From Litoribacter populi (GTDB lineage Bacteria; Bacteroidota; Bacteroidia; Cytophagales; Cyclobacteriaceae), in the NCBI RefSeq assembly GCF_007483685.1, contig NZ_VMKN01000001.1, positions 1,600,393 to 1,664,392 on the forward strand: 64,000 nucleotides of DNA. Reading direction: 5' to 3'. The position numbers and the translations under genes were made by a program. Below the pieces are notes generated by a model, which searched no databases, was not told where the DNA came from, and saw nothing but the letters and a program-made list of their open reading frames with translations. Positions 37,278-46,252 of this stretch are shown piece by piece (the first letter of the stretch is position 1; every line of letters starts with the position of its first letter).

Positions 37278-38392
37278 TTACAAATCTTCAAACGGGGACC
37301 TGATTTTTTGCAGACTCTGAAGGCTGACATGGGTATAAATCTCCGTGGTTTTGCTGCTGCTGTGGCCCAACAGCTCCTGTATATACCTTAAGTCTGTGCC
37401 GTTTTCAAGATGGTGGGTGGCAAAGGAATGCCTTAACCAGTGCAGGGTTACCGGTTTATTGATCATGCTTTTGGCCAAAGCCTGTTTCAGTACGTTCTCC
37501 AGACTTTTTTCGCTGTATTTTTGCCCCTGCTTTTGCCCCTCAAAAAGATATTCGACAGGCTTTTCGACCTTGTAATATTCCCTCAGCAATTCTATTATTT
37601 TATCAGGCAAAGGCACGAACCTGTCTTTTCGACCTTTGGATTGACTGACCTTCAGCATTTTTCTTTTAGAGTCTATATCCAGTATTCTTATATTTAATAA
37701 TTCACTTCTCCTTAATCCACAAGCATATATCAAGGAAAGCATTGCCTTATGCTTGATGTTTTTGTGGGTATTAAGAATTTCCTTTACCTCCTCTTTACTT
37801 ATGACGTTTGGAAGCAGTTTGGGCTTTTTGGGCCTATATACGATCTCCGGATCCAGCTTCCTCTGCTGCCTGTTGCTGAAAAACAGCTTTACTGCATTGA
37901 TCACCTGACTTTGGTAGGAAGCCGAGTACTTTCTGGCAAGTACATATTCCTTGTTGAAATGCTCCAAGTCTTGGTTGTCTACATCCTTGAGCGGCTTGTT
38001 CTTCAAAAACCTGAAAAAGGTGGCAATGGCGCCCGAATAGGTCTCGATGGTGGATTCAGCATACCGCTTGTTGCGCATCCAGTCCATAAAGGCTGCCACT
38101 TCTTTTGCTGTTCCGCATCCAAGTCTTCCAGTTCGGGTAATTGGGGTGCTGGTTTGGGTAGGGCTACTTTCTTTAATTGGGAATAGTCCAGCCAGGCTTT
38201 TCCCCTTAAAGCCTTTAGCAAAGCGTCCACTTGTTTTTCAGTATATGGGACATACCAAACCTTCTGGGCAACGTCCCATCGGCAATCCGTAAGGGACTTT
38301 ACTATCTCTTTTAACTCCGCATCATAGGGGAAAACCAACTGAATGACGTGCTCCTTTAGGTAAAGCCCGTTTCTTAAAAATATCTTTTTCAT
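37278..38392 (-). pseudogene. Tyrosine recombinase/integrase, frameshifted
   Basis: Two frames make one protein of about 371 residues. The first (38392 to about 38105) gives an N-terminal domain, MKKIFLRNGLYLKEHVIQLV and WDVAQKVWYVPYTEKQVDALL. The second (38099 on) gives the SAM-like core-binding domain (YAESTIETYSGAI) and the catalytic domain. Catalytic residues, numbered in the second frame: R130, K155, H220, R223, H246, Y255, all present. The break is a missing base in CAAAAG (38102-38107), a -1 shift. Lys-to-His spacing is 65, close to XerD and shorter than in IntI, so no IntI insertion. Either decayed, a sequencing error, or programmed shift. Confidence 0.82.
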
Positions 38393-38474
38393 AGCAAAAA
38401 AAATTGGCTACCTAATTTAATCAAAAACTTACGGCCGGCAAACATCGACGAAGATTCCAATGCGTAGTATTCCG

Positions 38475-39032
38475 TTATTTTTCAATCCCCGTATATTTTT
38501 TGTAAAGGGCCCTATATCCAAATGTCCTTGCCAACGGTCCAATGGTATGGATTAATACATTTTGCAGTCCCATAGGTATGGCAGCAAGTCTCGACGGGCT
38601 TTCCAGGTATCTTGCTGTTACCATTGCCTGTAAAAACGGTAACTTGCCCTCTTTGACTTTACCGTCATTTATCATTCCAAACAGGTTTTCTATAAAATAA
38701 TCTACATCTATTCCAGGTATTATGGTTTGAATAAATTCAACTGGTTCATCAGAAGTATTATAATGGTTATGAGGTTTGTTTTTGGGTAAAATAATTTCTT
38801 CTCCAGCACTAACGTAGTTCTGCTTCCCGTCTAATAGATATGTCATTCTGCCTGATAATACTTTAAAAGACTCATCTTGCAAGGGATGAAGATGGTCATC
38901 CACAGTTTGGCCTTTACTTTTCAATGTCACTTTTAAAGTAACTCTTTCTCCATTTGTGTCTGAAGAAGTTTCGAGAAACTCTATTGTATCTCCGGTAAAG
39001 TTGTCGATTACTATTTGTCCTTTAGTTGGCAC
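38475..39032 (-). CDS. Cupin domain protein
   Basis: 185 residues. The beta-barrel cupin motif is seen as VDDHLHPLQDESFKVLSGRMTYLLDG followed by GEEIILPKNKPHNHYN, giving the metal-binding His, Glu and His. The C-terminal half (FLQAMVTARYLESPSRLAAIPMGLQ) is extra and less conserved. Function unknown. It precedes the recombinase on the same strand with an 82-base gap and is outside the array. Confidence 0.82.
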   Translation of the reverse strand: MPTKGQIVIDNFTGDTIEFLETSSDTNGERVTLKVTLKSKGQTVDDHLHPLQDESFKVLSGRMTYLLDGKQNYVSAGEEIILPKNKPHNHYNTSDEPVEFIQTIIPGIDVDYFIENLFGMINDGKVKEGKLPFLQAMVTARYLESPSRLAAIPMGLQNVLIHTIGPLARTFGYRALYKKYTGIEK

Positions 39033-39354
39033 CGTTGGTGTATTTTAAGTTCAATAATTAAATACATCGTCTCGCTTGTAAGAAAAGTGACGGATTAAAA
39101 AGTGCAATTCTTTGCCTTTTATTATAATAAAAATACACAAATTTCCAGTTCAAGACAAATCTCTCCATTGGGCTTTCTTGGTCTGGGACAAAGGGACACA
39201 GAGTTTGAGGACACCGTAATACTGAGTAAACCATAACTAGTTCAAGCGATCTACAGGCCTTATTAAACTTCTTCGACTCAGTGATTTTTGTTGACTTCGT
39301 CGCAGCTCTGCGAAACTTAGTTTTAAACTCTGCGAAACTCGTGCCCCCTTGTTT
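39033..39354. other. Intergenic region with dispersed repeats
   Basis: 322 bases without a coding frame. It holds two half-copies of a dispersed repeat family built from CACAGAGTTT and CTGCGAAACT words (39197-39208 and 39309-39341), which recurs at 47211-47251 and 59311-59468. A CCATAAC at 39231 has no paired arm. Confidence 0.55.
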
Positions 39355-40026
39355 TTATATTATCCCTAGGTACATGCTGTCAGACAGGTTATGTGTTATG
39401 AGGTTGGCTTTGCTGCGGCTGTTATTGGAGCTGAAAGCCATGTAAGCGTGGAGTTTGCCACGGTGCTCGTCCGGGTCGGGGATGGTCATCAGCAGGCTCT
39501 CCGCTGAGCGGGGAGGACCTTCTAGTATGTAAAAGGGCCTTCTTTCCTCCAGGTCATATAGCAACACCATTACTTTGTCTTTTCCCTTTGCATTGCCAGC
39601 AACGGCGTTGTTCGCCCAGCTAAACAAAACCTTGTTGTCTTCAGTCCATTTTGCCTTAGGAGCTTTTGGGCCGGTAAGGGTACCGGAACTTACCTTGACC
39701 AGACTTGGAAGAAGCGCCTGTCCGGTGTCTTGGTGCTCCAGAGCCTGATTCATGATTTGTCCGGAAGCCTCATGATAACCGGTACGCGCTCCCCTGATCC
39801 CGCGTTGGTGACCGAAATAAACAAGTTCCCGTATGGGCTCAAGAAACCAACGTGCGAGCCTTAGTTTTTCCTGCTGGTTGGCCTGGGCAGGGGTAGGAGG
39901 CAGTTTTTCGGACTTTTCCTTCTTTTCAGGCGCCGAGCGTACATAGGTGACACCATTGATGGTGTAGAAAATCATGTTGCCAATTTTTCCTTTTAGGCCC
40001 TGATACTGTGCTGAAGCTTTAGCCAT
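39355..40026 (-). CDS. DUF6266 family protein
   Basis: 223 residues from the ATG at 40026; an upstream start at 40098 would add a hydrophobic leader not seen in the family. The start MAKASAQYQGLKGKIGNMIFY and the order of KWTEDNKVLFSWANN and MVLLYDLEERRPFYILEG fit DUF6266, a Bacteroidota-specific family of unknown function often present in several copies. Cytoplasmic or unknown location. Confidence 0.75.
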   Translation of the reverse strand: MAKASAQYQGLKGKIGNMIFYTINGVTYVRSAPEKKEKSEKLPPTPAQANQQEKLRLARWFLEPIRELVYFGHQRGIRGARTGYHEASGQIMNQALEHQDTGQALLPSLVKVSSGTLTGPKAPKAKWTEDNKVLFSWANNAVAGNAKGKDKVMVLLYDLEERRPFYILEGPPRSAESLLMTIPDPDEHRGKLHAYMAFSSNNSRSKANLITHNLSDSMYLGII

Positions 40027-40290
40027 GTGAATTGTGTTTAAAAGTATAATAAAAAAGACTGAGGCTAAGAACTGGGCCTGTGCCCTGAAATTTGCCAAAC
40101 ACTCAACTCAGATCCATGCCCTGTAGGTAAATCACCGGCTCGATTAAATAACGCCTAATCTCTCAATTAGATCAAAAGTCAAACGAATATAGCGGAAAGA
40201 ATTAATAAAGCAAATAATTAGGTATATTTAATTTAAATAACAGACTATGTGAAAACAAAGATTATTCTGAGCAGCACTAGTAATATTAGA

Positions 40291-40323
40291 ACTTGGTTAG
40301 AACATGCTTAGGACTTGCTTAGG
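40291..40323. repeat. Three tandem 11-bp units (acWTGSTTAGR)
   Basis: Units acttggttaga, acatgcttagg and acttgcttagg follow each other without gaps, and a fourth degenerate unit may follow (40324-40334). The 11-base period equals about one helical turn, so the units would face the same side of DNA. Confidence 0.7.
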
Positions 40324-40621
40324 GTATGGTCAGAAGAATATACGGTTTATATACGTTTCAGTAACGGGAAACAAAAGAATCTTAATTCTGGAATTCTGGG
40401 GTGGAAGACTAATGAGTTTCTCTTGAGATTGGTAAATCCCACAGAGGGTAGCATTTAATCGTACCTACTTCGCATTGGTTAGGTGAGGCTCCAGATATAA
40501 GCAGTTAAGTGTTAGTTTTTTGGGGTTAGGGGGAACAGTTTTTTTAGTGTAAACATTCTAGGGTTTTAGTTTTCTTAACATATCTTAGGTTTCATTAAGT
40601 CTAATCTGGGAATGGAATCTC

Positions 40622-40629
40622 TACCTTTG
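40622..40629 (+). promoter_or_regulatory. -7 element (TACCTTTG) upstream of the barrel gene
   Basis: TACCTTTG matches TAnnTTTG and ends 22 bases before the ATG at 40652. No -33 match. Confidence 0.45.
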
Positions 40630-40651
40630 GTCTATAGAAAATTTTAATTAC

Positions 40652-41335
40652 ATGATTATGAAGAAATATTTTACTCTTTTTATACTTTCATTCCTGATAT
40701 TCGGCGGTGAGTTGATGGCCCAGCAAACCATTGAATTAGAGCTGTATGGAGGCCCGGCTGTGTCTCATTTTAGTGCGGAGGTGGGTATGCATCGCGAGGA
40801 ATTTTCCTTCCTTACACCCATAAGTGGTCATTTTGGTGTCAACCTGCTGACCAAATTAAATGATAAGTTTCAAATAGCAACACAATTAGAATACATGCAG
40901 TCCACATGGGAATATGAAAGGTCTCTTGGGACTGGAGGCACTTATACCACAGCCGCGAGGATTAATAGGAGTTTGAATTACAGCATTGGTCTTAGATATA
41001 ACCATCAAGTCAAGAATAAGATATTTTTTGCACAGGCCGGATTTGGGGGAAGTAGATTCCTCTATGGCGATTTTTTGTCCCAGAGGATGAATCAATCAAA
41101 GGAACACCTGACTTTCCGCGTTGAAGTAGGGACTAGGATTTACAACAAACGCAATAATTACTTTGTGCTGGGCTTGCGGCATCAGCAGGGAATAAACCGA
41201 CACACCGTGAAAAATCCTGAACCTATATTTAATACTCCACCGAACACCCTTCGGGACCGAGGATCATTTACAGGGCTATTTGTAGGATATGGAATCGGGT
41301 CAAATAATAAAAAAAGCATACTAAAAAGTTTTTAG
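40652..41335 (+). CDS. Outer-membrane beta-barrel protein
   Basis: 227 residues; ATG at 40652 or 40658. Signal peptide ends near LMAQQ. Alternating strand pattern (LELYGGPAVSHFS, LRYNHQVKNKIFFAQAGFGGS, VLGLRHQQGINR, TGLFVGYGIG) fits an OMP_b-brl barrel. It is 18 bases before the TonB receptor start, so part of the same operon; role may be outer-membrane transport or anchoring. Confidence 0.8.
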   Translation: MIMKKYFTLFILSFLIFGGELMAQQTIELELYGGPAVSHFSAEVGMHREEFSFLTPISGHFGVNLLTKLNDKFQIATQLEYMQSTWEYERSLGTGGTYTTAARINRSLNYSIGLRYNHQVKNKIFFAQAGFGGSRFLYGDFLSQRMNQSKEHLTFRVEVGTRIYNKRNNYFVLGLRHQQGINRHTVKNPEPIFNTPPNTLRDRGSFTGLFVGYGIGSNNKKSILKSF

Positions 41336-41353
41336 CCTTAATTTTTATTGAAA

Positions 41354-43708
41354 ATGAGAAGTTTTATAATGTTAATTTTTGCATTGGCTACCGGCAACGT
41401 GTGGGGCCAAGGGCAGATAAGCGGATATGTGGAGGATAAAGGCACCGGTGAAAAGCTTTTTGGAGCTACTATTTTGATTGAAGGAACTGGGCGCGGTGCC
41501 CATACCAATTTCTACGGCTTTTTTAGCCTTAACCTTCCCGATTCCACTGCTACCTTGAAGGTGTCACATGTGGGGTACAAAACCCAAACGGTAAACGTGG
41601 ATTTGGCTGCCTCCAGGAAATTGACTGTGGGGCTACAGCCATTGGATGATCTTGACGAGGTGGTAGTGGAGGAAAACAAGGAGCTTTCCTTCGAAAGGCA
41701 GGTGCAGCTCTCCTCGATCAATATGCCGGCCCGGCAACTTAAACAGTTGCCTGCAGTAGGCGGTGAAATAGACCTGATCAGGGGGATACAGCTCATGCCG
41801 GGGGTGCAGGGCGGAAAAGAGGGACTTACGGGCATGTATGTAAGGGGTGGCGGGCCAGACCAGAACCTGATTCTTCTTGATGGCATTCCCCTTTACAACG
41901 TAGGGCATCTGGGAGGGATATTTTCCACCTTTAATCCTGATGTGGTAGCAGATGTCAGCCTGATGAAGGGCGGTTTTCCTGCCAGGTATGGAGGTAGACT
42001 TTCCTCTGTACTTAATGTGAAAATGAGAGATGGAAACCGAAATGAAATGCGCACGGAAGGGGCAGTAGGGCTGGTGTCAGCGCGAATCAGCAATGAGGGG
42101 CCTATCAATAAAGGCAAGGGTTCTTATATCGTAGCTCTCCGGAGATCTTATGTCGATATGTTTACCCGGCCAATAGCCAGAATTGCCTCGGGTGGGAGCC
42201 ACGGTTTTGGTTACACCTTCTATGACTTCAATGGCAAGGCTAGTTATGACCTGTCCCCTAAAGACAAAATACAGGTGACAGCCTACAGCGGTCACGACAG
42301 GGGGGTGGTGAATGCGAGGGATTCGAGCAACATCAGGTCAAGTAATTATTTCAAATGGGGCAACCAATTGGCCACTGTAAGGTGGAACAGGATTATTTCC
42401 GACCGACTTTTCTCTAACACCACGATGGGCTATACCAATTATATTTTTGATATCGCCACCGATCACAGCAATCCCGAGGAAGAGCATTTCTATCATTTTG
42501 GCTACCAATCAGGGATCAGGGATTGGAATCTCAAATATGACCTTGAGTATTACCATAGCAAAAGCCACCTTTTTCGGGTAGGTGCCCAAGCCATCCATCA
42601 CAAGTTTACCCCTGGGGTCAATGTCATAAGGAGCACAGATCAGGGTGTTCAAATGGATACTACGTTTGGATCGCAGAATGTGAATGCCTGGGAGCTTTCC
42701 TATTATTTGGAAGATGAATGGACGCTCAGCGACCGGTTTAGTGCCAATCTTGGGGTGCATTTCAATAATTACTTTGTGGACGGGGAGCAATATTTTTCGG
42801 CCCAACCGAGAATGACTGCAAGATACCAAGTAGGTCCAAGATCATCTTTAAAAGCCGGTTTTGCCCAGATGCAGCAAAATGTCCACCTTTTGAGCAGCAC
42901 CGGTGTGGGAATCCCAACGGATTTATGGGTGCCTGCCACTGCACGAACCGGGCCCCAGCAGTCTTGGCAATATACGCTGGGCTATCATAGGATGTTAGAT
43001 AAAGGTTGGGAGTTTTCTGTAGAGGGATATTACAAAAACATGACAAACCTTATCGCCTACTCGGACGGCGTGAACTGGCTGGAAGGCGCTGCGGATTGGC
43101 AGGAGCAAATAGAACGAGAGGGAGAGGGACGGGCCAGGGGCATTGAGGTGCTGCTTCAGAAAAAGGAAGGCCGATGGAGCGGATGGCTGGGGTACACCTT
43201 GGCTCAATCAGAACGCAGGTTTGACAATATTATGGATGGACAATTCTTCCCTGATCGTTTTGACCGAAGACATGATATAGGCTTGACAATGGCTTACCAG
43301 GTGAATGACAAAGTGAGCTTTTCTGCCTCCTGGACCTATGGGACGGGGGAGGCTATCACCTTGGCAGAAGGACGTTACCAAGCCTACACTGATCCTCCAA
43401 TAGGTCTGTCAAGTGGATCGCTGCGTCCAAGTCCATATGTAGAGCATTATGAAGGTAGAAATAATTTTAGAATGCGGTCCTACCACAGGGCAGATTTTGG
43501 GATAAGATTCTCCAAGGATAAGAGGTGGGGTGAACGAACCTGGAATTTAGGCTTTTACAATGTCTATAATCGTGCAAACCCCTTCTACTATTATTGGTCG
43601 GGAGGCACCAATTTCTTTGGCGTAAATGCGGGAGGTACCATGAGGTTGAGACAGATGGCTCTATTGCCTATCCTTCCAGCATTCAGTTATGAATTCAAAT
43701 TGTATTGA
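41354..43708 (+). CDS. TonB-dependent receptor with CarboxypepD_reg-like N-terminus
   Basis: 784 residues from the ATG at 41354 (the TTG at 41348 is not favoured). Signal peptide ends WGQG. A carboxypeptidase regulatory-like fold spans about 22-105 (QISGYVEDKGTGEKLFGATILIEG), a plug follows (QLPAVGGEIDLIRGIQLMPGVQGG, RGGGPDQNLILLDGIPLYN) and then the barrel. No long TonB box was recognised. It takes up an unknown ligand; partner is the DUF4249 lipoprotein downstream. The stop overlaps the next start by one base (TGATG). Confidence 0.92.
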   Translation: MRSFIMLIFALATGNVWGQGQISGYVEDKGTGEKLFGATILIEGTGRGAHTNFYGFFSLNLPDSTATLKVSHVGYKTQTVNVDLAASRKLTVGLQPLDDLDEVVVEENKELSFERQVQLSSINMPARQLKQLPAVGGEIDLIRGIQLMPGVQGGKEGLTGMYVRGGGPDQNLILLDGIPLYNVGHLGGIFSTFNPDVVADVSLMKGGFPARYGGRLSSVLNVKMRDGNRNEMRTEGAVGLVSARISNEGPINKGKGSYIVALRRSYVDMFTRPIARIASGGSHGFGYTFYDFNGKASYDLSPKDKIQVTAYSGHDRGVVNARDSSNIRSSNYFKWGNQLATVRWNRIISDRLFSNTTMGYTNYIFDIATDHSNPEEEHFYHFGYQSGIRDWNLKYDLEYYHSKSHLFRVGAQAIHHKFTPGVNVIRSTDQGVQMDTTFGSQNVNAWELSYYLEDEWTLSDRFSANLGVHFNNYFVDGEQYFSAQPRMTARYQVGPRSSLKAGFAQMQQNVHLLSSTGVGIPTDLWVPATARTGPQQSWQYTLGYHRMLDKGWEFSVEGYYKNMTNLIAYSDGVNWLEGAADWQEQIEREGEGRARGIEVLLQKKEGRWSGWLGYTLAQSERRFDNIMDGQFFPDRFDRRHDIGLTMAYQVNDKVSFSASWTYGTGEAITLAEGRYQAYTDPPIGLSSGSLRPSPYVEHYEGRNNFRMRSYHRADFGIRFSKDKRWGERTWNLGFYNVYNRANPFYYYWSGGTNFFGVNAGGTMRLRQMALLPILPAFSYEFKLY

Positions 43709-44580
43709 TGATGAAAAGATTATTTTGGGGATTGATTCCCATGGCTTTGTCGGGTTGCTTGGGATGGATAAATCAGGAGGTGGAAATAGACCTGCCCGAA
43801 CATAAATCAAAGATTGTTTTGAATGCCTTGCTTAAGGATGGGGATACCCAGGTGAAGTTGGGGATACATAGATCGCATGGAATGATGGATGAGGGCTCGA
43901 TTAAGGATGGTTTGCCCGACGCGAATGTGCAGATGAGGGTGAATGGGGAGTTATTAGAGCGGTTTAGTTTTTTTGGTGGAGAGGATCCTTATACGGCTCC
44001 CTATCGCATCCACATCGGAGATAGCATTGATGTGGAAATCGACGCCCCCGGATATGCCTCAGTGAGCAGTTCCACAGTGGTTCCCGCCCCGACTGAGCTT
44101 ATTTCTGCCCGGTTTGGAAGTGTAGATAGGGGATTGGGAAGTGTGCCGCAGCGGGAAGTGTTTTTCAGAGTTTCCCCGCCTGTGGAGGGCAAAAGCTATT
44201 ATGTGCTAAAGTTTGCCCAGCAAAGAGAGGGGCAGCCGATGAGGACGGCCATACAGTTGACTTCCAACCTACCTTTCATCACCCCTATGTATCCCTTTAA
44301 TGTGGGCTTTGAATCGACTCCAACGCAAGGGACCGAAGCTGAGATTGTAGTACTGGTAAGTGAACTCTTTTATTCAGGTACCCAAGAGGATTTGGAAAGT
44401 TACCTGATTTTGGAAACGGTGAGCAAGGAGTATTACGACTATGTGACTACCTTTTATTATCACTATAACAACCAGAGCCCCGATATTTTCGGTGGCGAGC
44501 CCACCCCCATGCCCAGCAACATTGTGAACGGGTACGGCATCTTCGGTGCGGCATCGAGTCATATGGTTAGGATTGAGTGA
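43708..44580 (+). CDS. DUF4249 surface lipoprotein
   Basis: 290 residues from the ATG at 43708 (the TTG at 43705 is not needed). The lipobox ALSGC (Cys about 16) marks a lipoprotein. The body IVLNALLKDGDTQVKLGIHRSHGM followed by ANVQMRVNGELLE is typical of DUF4249 proteins, which occur with TonB receptors. Probably the surface partner of the receptor just upstream; ligand unknown. Confidence 0.85.
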   Translation: MMKRLFWGLIPMALSGCLGWINQEVEIDLPEHKSKIVLNALLKDGDTQVKLGIHRSHGMMDEGSIKDGLPDANVQMRVNGELLERFSFFGGEDPYTAPYRIHIGDSIDVEIDAPGYASVSSSTVVPAPTELISARFGSVDRGLGSVPQREVFFRVSPPVEGKSYYVLKFAQQREGQPMRTAIQLTSNLPFITPMYPFNVGFESTPTQGTEAEIVVLVSELFYSGTQEDLESYLILETVSKEYYDYVTTFYYHYNNQSPDIFGGEPTPMPSNIVNGYGIFGAASSHMVRIE

Positions 44581-44588
44581 TGGTGTGG

Positions 44589-44627
44589 GATGTCGGGTGT
44601 CCGATGACCGATGTCGGGTGTCCGATG
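44589..44627. repeat. Two 18-bp direct repeats (gatgtcgggtgtccgatg)
   Basis: Copies at 44589-44606 and 44610-44627 are identical and 21 bases apart. Related strings occur at 45410-45440 and 53313-53373, so this is one copy of an intergenic family. Confidence 0.8.
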
Positions 44628-44810
44628 TCAAACACTCCCTATGCTTTGAGGTTATGATTTCGAGCGGCGAACACCGGGAGAAATTGGTCTCATTACACCT
44701 TCATATTCTTCTTTGCGCATCTTATTTTCTTTGCGGTGGGAACTGTAAAGTTTGGTAAGGGTGCGTGGCGTTCTTGGCGACCTTCTTTGCGCCGTTGCGT
44801 GAAGCCTTTC

Positions 44811-45260
44811 CTAGGTTGTAGTTTTTTTCATGAACTCAAACGCTCCCTTACGCAGGTTGATGCCGTATTCCAAATATGCCTTAAGGCAGGCGAGGAAGTT
44901 GGCCCAGCCTTCGGTGTTTTCGATTAGCCATTTTAGGTTGGCTTCATTGATATCCTTTTCTTTTTCTTCTACCCGCACAATGACTGATTTGTCCGGTTGT
45001 TCTTCCAAACTTATCTTTACAGTCGTTTCCTTATCCCAGACAAAACTGATAGAACGGTTCTGCTCGATGGCAACCTGGTTTACTATACATTCATAATCTG
45101 GGAATTCCGGGAATTTCCAAATCAGTTCTTTTCCATCCTCAAGCCAACCGGAAGTTTCAGAAAGAAAGTACCGGGTTATCTTTTCAGGATTTACAATGCC
45201 ATCAAAAATCTCTTCAATAGGCTTTTGTATTTGTATAGTGGCTTTTGGAGTTAGTTTCAT
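44811..45260 (-). CDS. SRPBCC/AHSA1 domain protein
   Basis: 149 residues, no signal. START-like AHSA1 pattern: IQIQKPIEEIFDGIVNPEKITRYFLSETSGWLEDG, with a W at FVWDKE and the C-terminal helix ENTEGWANFLACLKAYLEYG. The family binds hydrophobic ligands or acts with Hsp90; role here unknown. Standalone gene. Confidence 0.85.
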   Translation of the reverse strand: MKLTPKATIQIQKPIEEIFDGIVNPEKITRYFLSETSGWLEDGKELIWKFPEFPDYECIVNQVAIEQNRSISFVWDKETTVKISLEEQPDKSVIVRVEEKEKDINEANLKWLIENTEGWANFLACLKAYLEYGINLRKGAFEFMKKTTT

Positions 45261-45643
45261 TAAAGGGTTAATGGTTTAAAGGATTAAAGATTAAAGTTTA
45301 GAAGTTTGACTAATTCGTGGTCATGGGTATTTTTATTATTTGTATATCCGCTTTATTGCCAGTAAAAACCATCAACCAATGAAAAGTTGGCTGAAGGCAG
45401 GATAGATGGCAGCTACGGTCTTCGGTCATCGGTCTTCTGACTCCTTAAACAAGGAATTACTGGTTATTGGCATCATTGCGGATAATCATATTATATTATA
45501 AATAAAACTTATTTTAAATAAGATAACAATTCTTTAGCAATTTTGAATGAGGCGGGCATATAATTATTCATCTGCAGTAGCTCTTGCATTTTCCGCTCAA
45601 GAAGCTGAAATTGTAATCTTTACCAACCCTAAAACCTGTAGAC
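45261..45643. other. Intergenic region between AHSA1 and HD genes
   Basis: 383 bases. It holds a ttaaagg-rich stretch (45259-45300) like the flanks of the hairpins at 52711 and 56742, and a copy of the cttcggtcatcgg repeat (45417-45440). No gene seen. The promoter of the HD gene should be near 45600. Confidence 0.5.
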
Positions 45644-46246
45644 ATGACAATGACACATGCGCTAAATAAAACTGACTTTGGATCGGAGCAGAATATTGGG
45701 AAAGTGATTTCGGAGGAGGAAGCTCTTGAGCTGCTTTTCGATTGGGTAAAAAATGACAAATTGGCCTTTCACATGAAGCAGGTGGGCCATCTGATGAAAG
45801 CATATGCCTTACAGCACGGCTATGATGATCAGACTGTCCATATGTGGTACCTAGCTGGGCTTCTTCATGACGCAGATTGGGACCAGTGGCCGGATGAGCA
45901 CTGCAGTAGGATCATAGAGGAACTGGAGCAAAGAAATCTTGACCCTAGAGTCATCAGGGCAATAGCTTCCCATGGGCCTCGGTATTTTGGTGTGGAGCCG
46001 GTTTCGGATATGGATAAGATGCTCTATGCATTCGATGAACTCTCAGGCTTCGTGCATGCCTATTCTCTAATGAGGCCTCAAGGCTACGAAGGTATGGAGG
46101 TCAAAGGCGTGAAGAAAAGGCTGAAAGATAAAAGTTTTGCCGCCCAGGTGAGCCGGGATGATATCAGCGATGCCAGTGAGAGGGCAGGGATATCCGTGGA
46201 GGAGTTGATTAGGTTTGTGATTGGGAATCAGTTGAGAGGGGAGTAG
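45644..46246 (+). CDS. HD domain protein
   Basis: 200 residues, cytoplasmic. The HD motif is AGLLHDADWDQ (about 70-80) with upstream His in MKQVGHLMKAYA and a later His in IASHGPRYFG. The family hydrolyses nucleotides or phosphates with metal; substrate unknown. Terminator follows. Confidence 0.83.
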   Translation: MTMTHALNKTDFGSEQNIGKVISEEEALELLFDWVKNDKLAFHMKQVGHLMKAYALQHGYDDQTVHMWYLAGLLHDADWDQWPDEHCSRIIEELEQRNLDPRVIRAIASHGPRYFGVEPVSDMDKMLYAFDELSGFVHAYSLMRPQGYEGMEVKGVKKRLKDKSFAAQVSRDDISDASERAGISVEELIRFVIGNQLRGE

Positions 46247-46252
46247 TAAATA

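Larger units (their letters stand above)
32706..38392 (-). mobile_element. Integron-like cassette array with tyrosine recombinase
   Basis: All genes read on the minus strand. Order: broken tyrosine recombinase (38392 to 37278), putative attachment core (37168-37174), cassette 1 (secreted unknown), attC-like A, cassette 2 (membrane-anchored unknown), attC-like C split by a group II intron, cassette 3 (HigBA), truncated attC-like D. Sites A and C share architecture: CCATAAC, one spacer base, a 19-21 bp near-perfect stem, variable middle, stem, five spacer bases ending AC, then GTTATGG or GTTGGGC. Unlike textbook integrons, recombinase and cassettes share direction. The array call is inference from this repeated layout. 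Confidence 0.65.
40027..40651. other. Long intergenic region upstream of the barrel/TonB operon
   Basis: 625 bases with no convincing gene. It carries three tandem 11-bp units (40291-40323, listed separately) and a -7 element at 40622. A 40-codon open frame (40304-40426) was judged spurious. Confidence 0.55.

Noticed and set aside
38101-38108. Canonical -1 programmed frameshift signal in the recombinase
   Set aside because: The site lacks the X-XXY-YYZ heptamer in frame and no downstream pseudoknot was seen, so decay or a read error is preferred.
39231-39237. CCATAAC upstream of the cupin gene region
   Set aside because: No complementary arm near it, so not an attC-like site.
40304-40426. 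40-codon frame in the long intergenic region
   Set aside because: No hydrophobic, coiled or family pattern, no promoter and it overlaps the 11-bp repeats.
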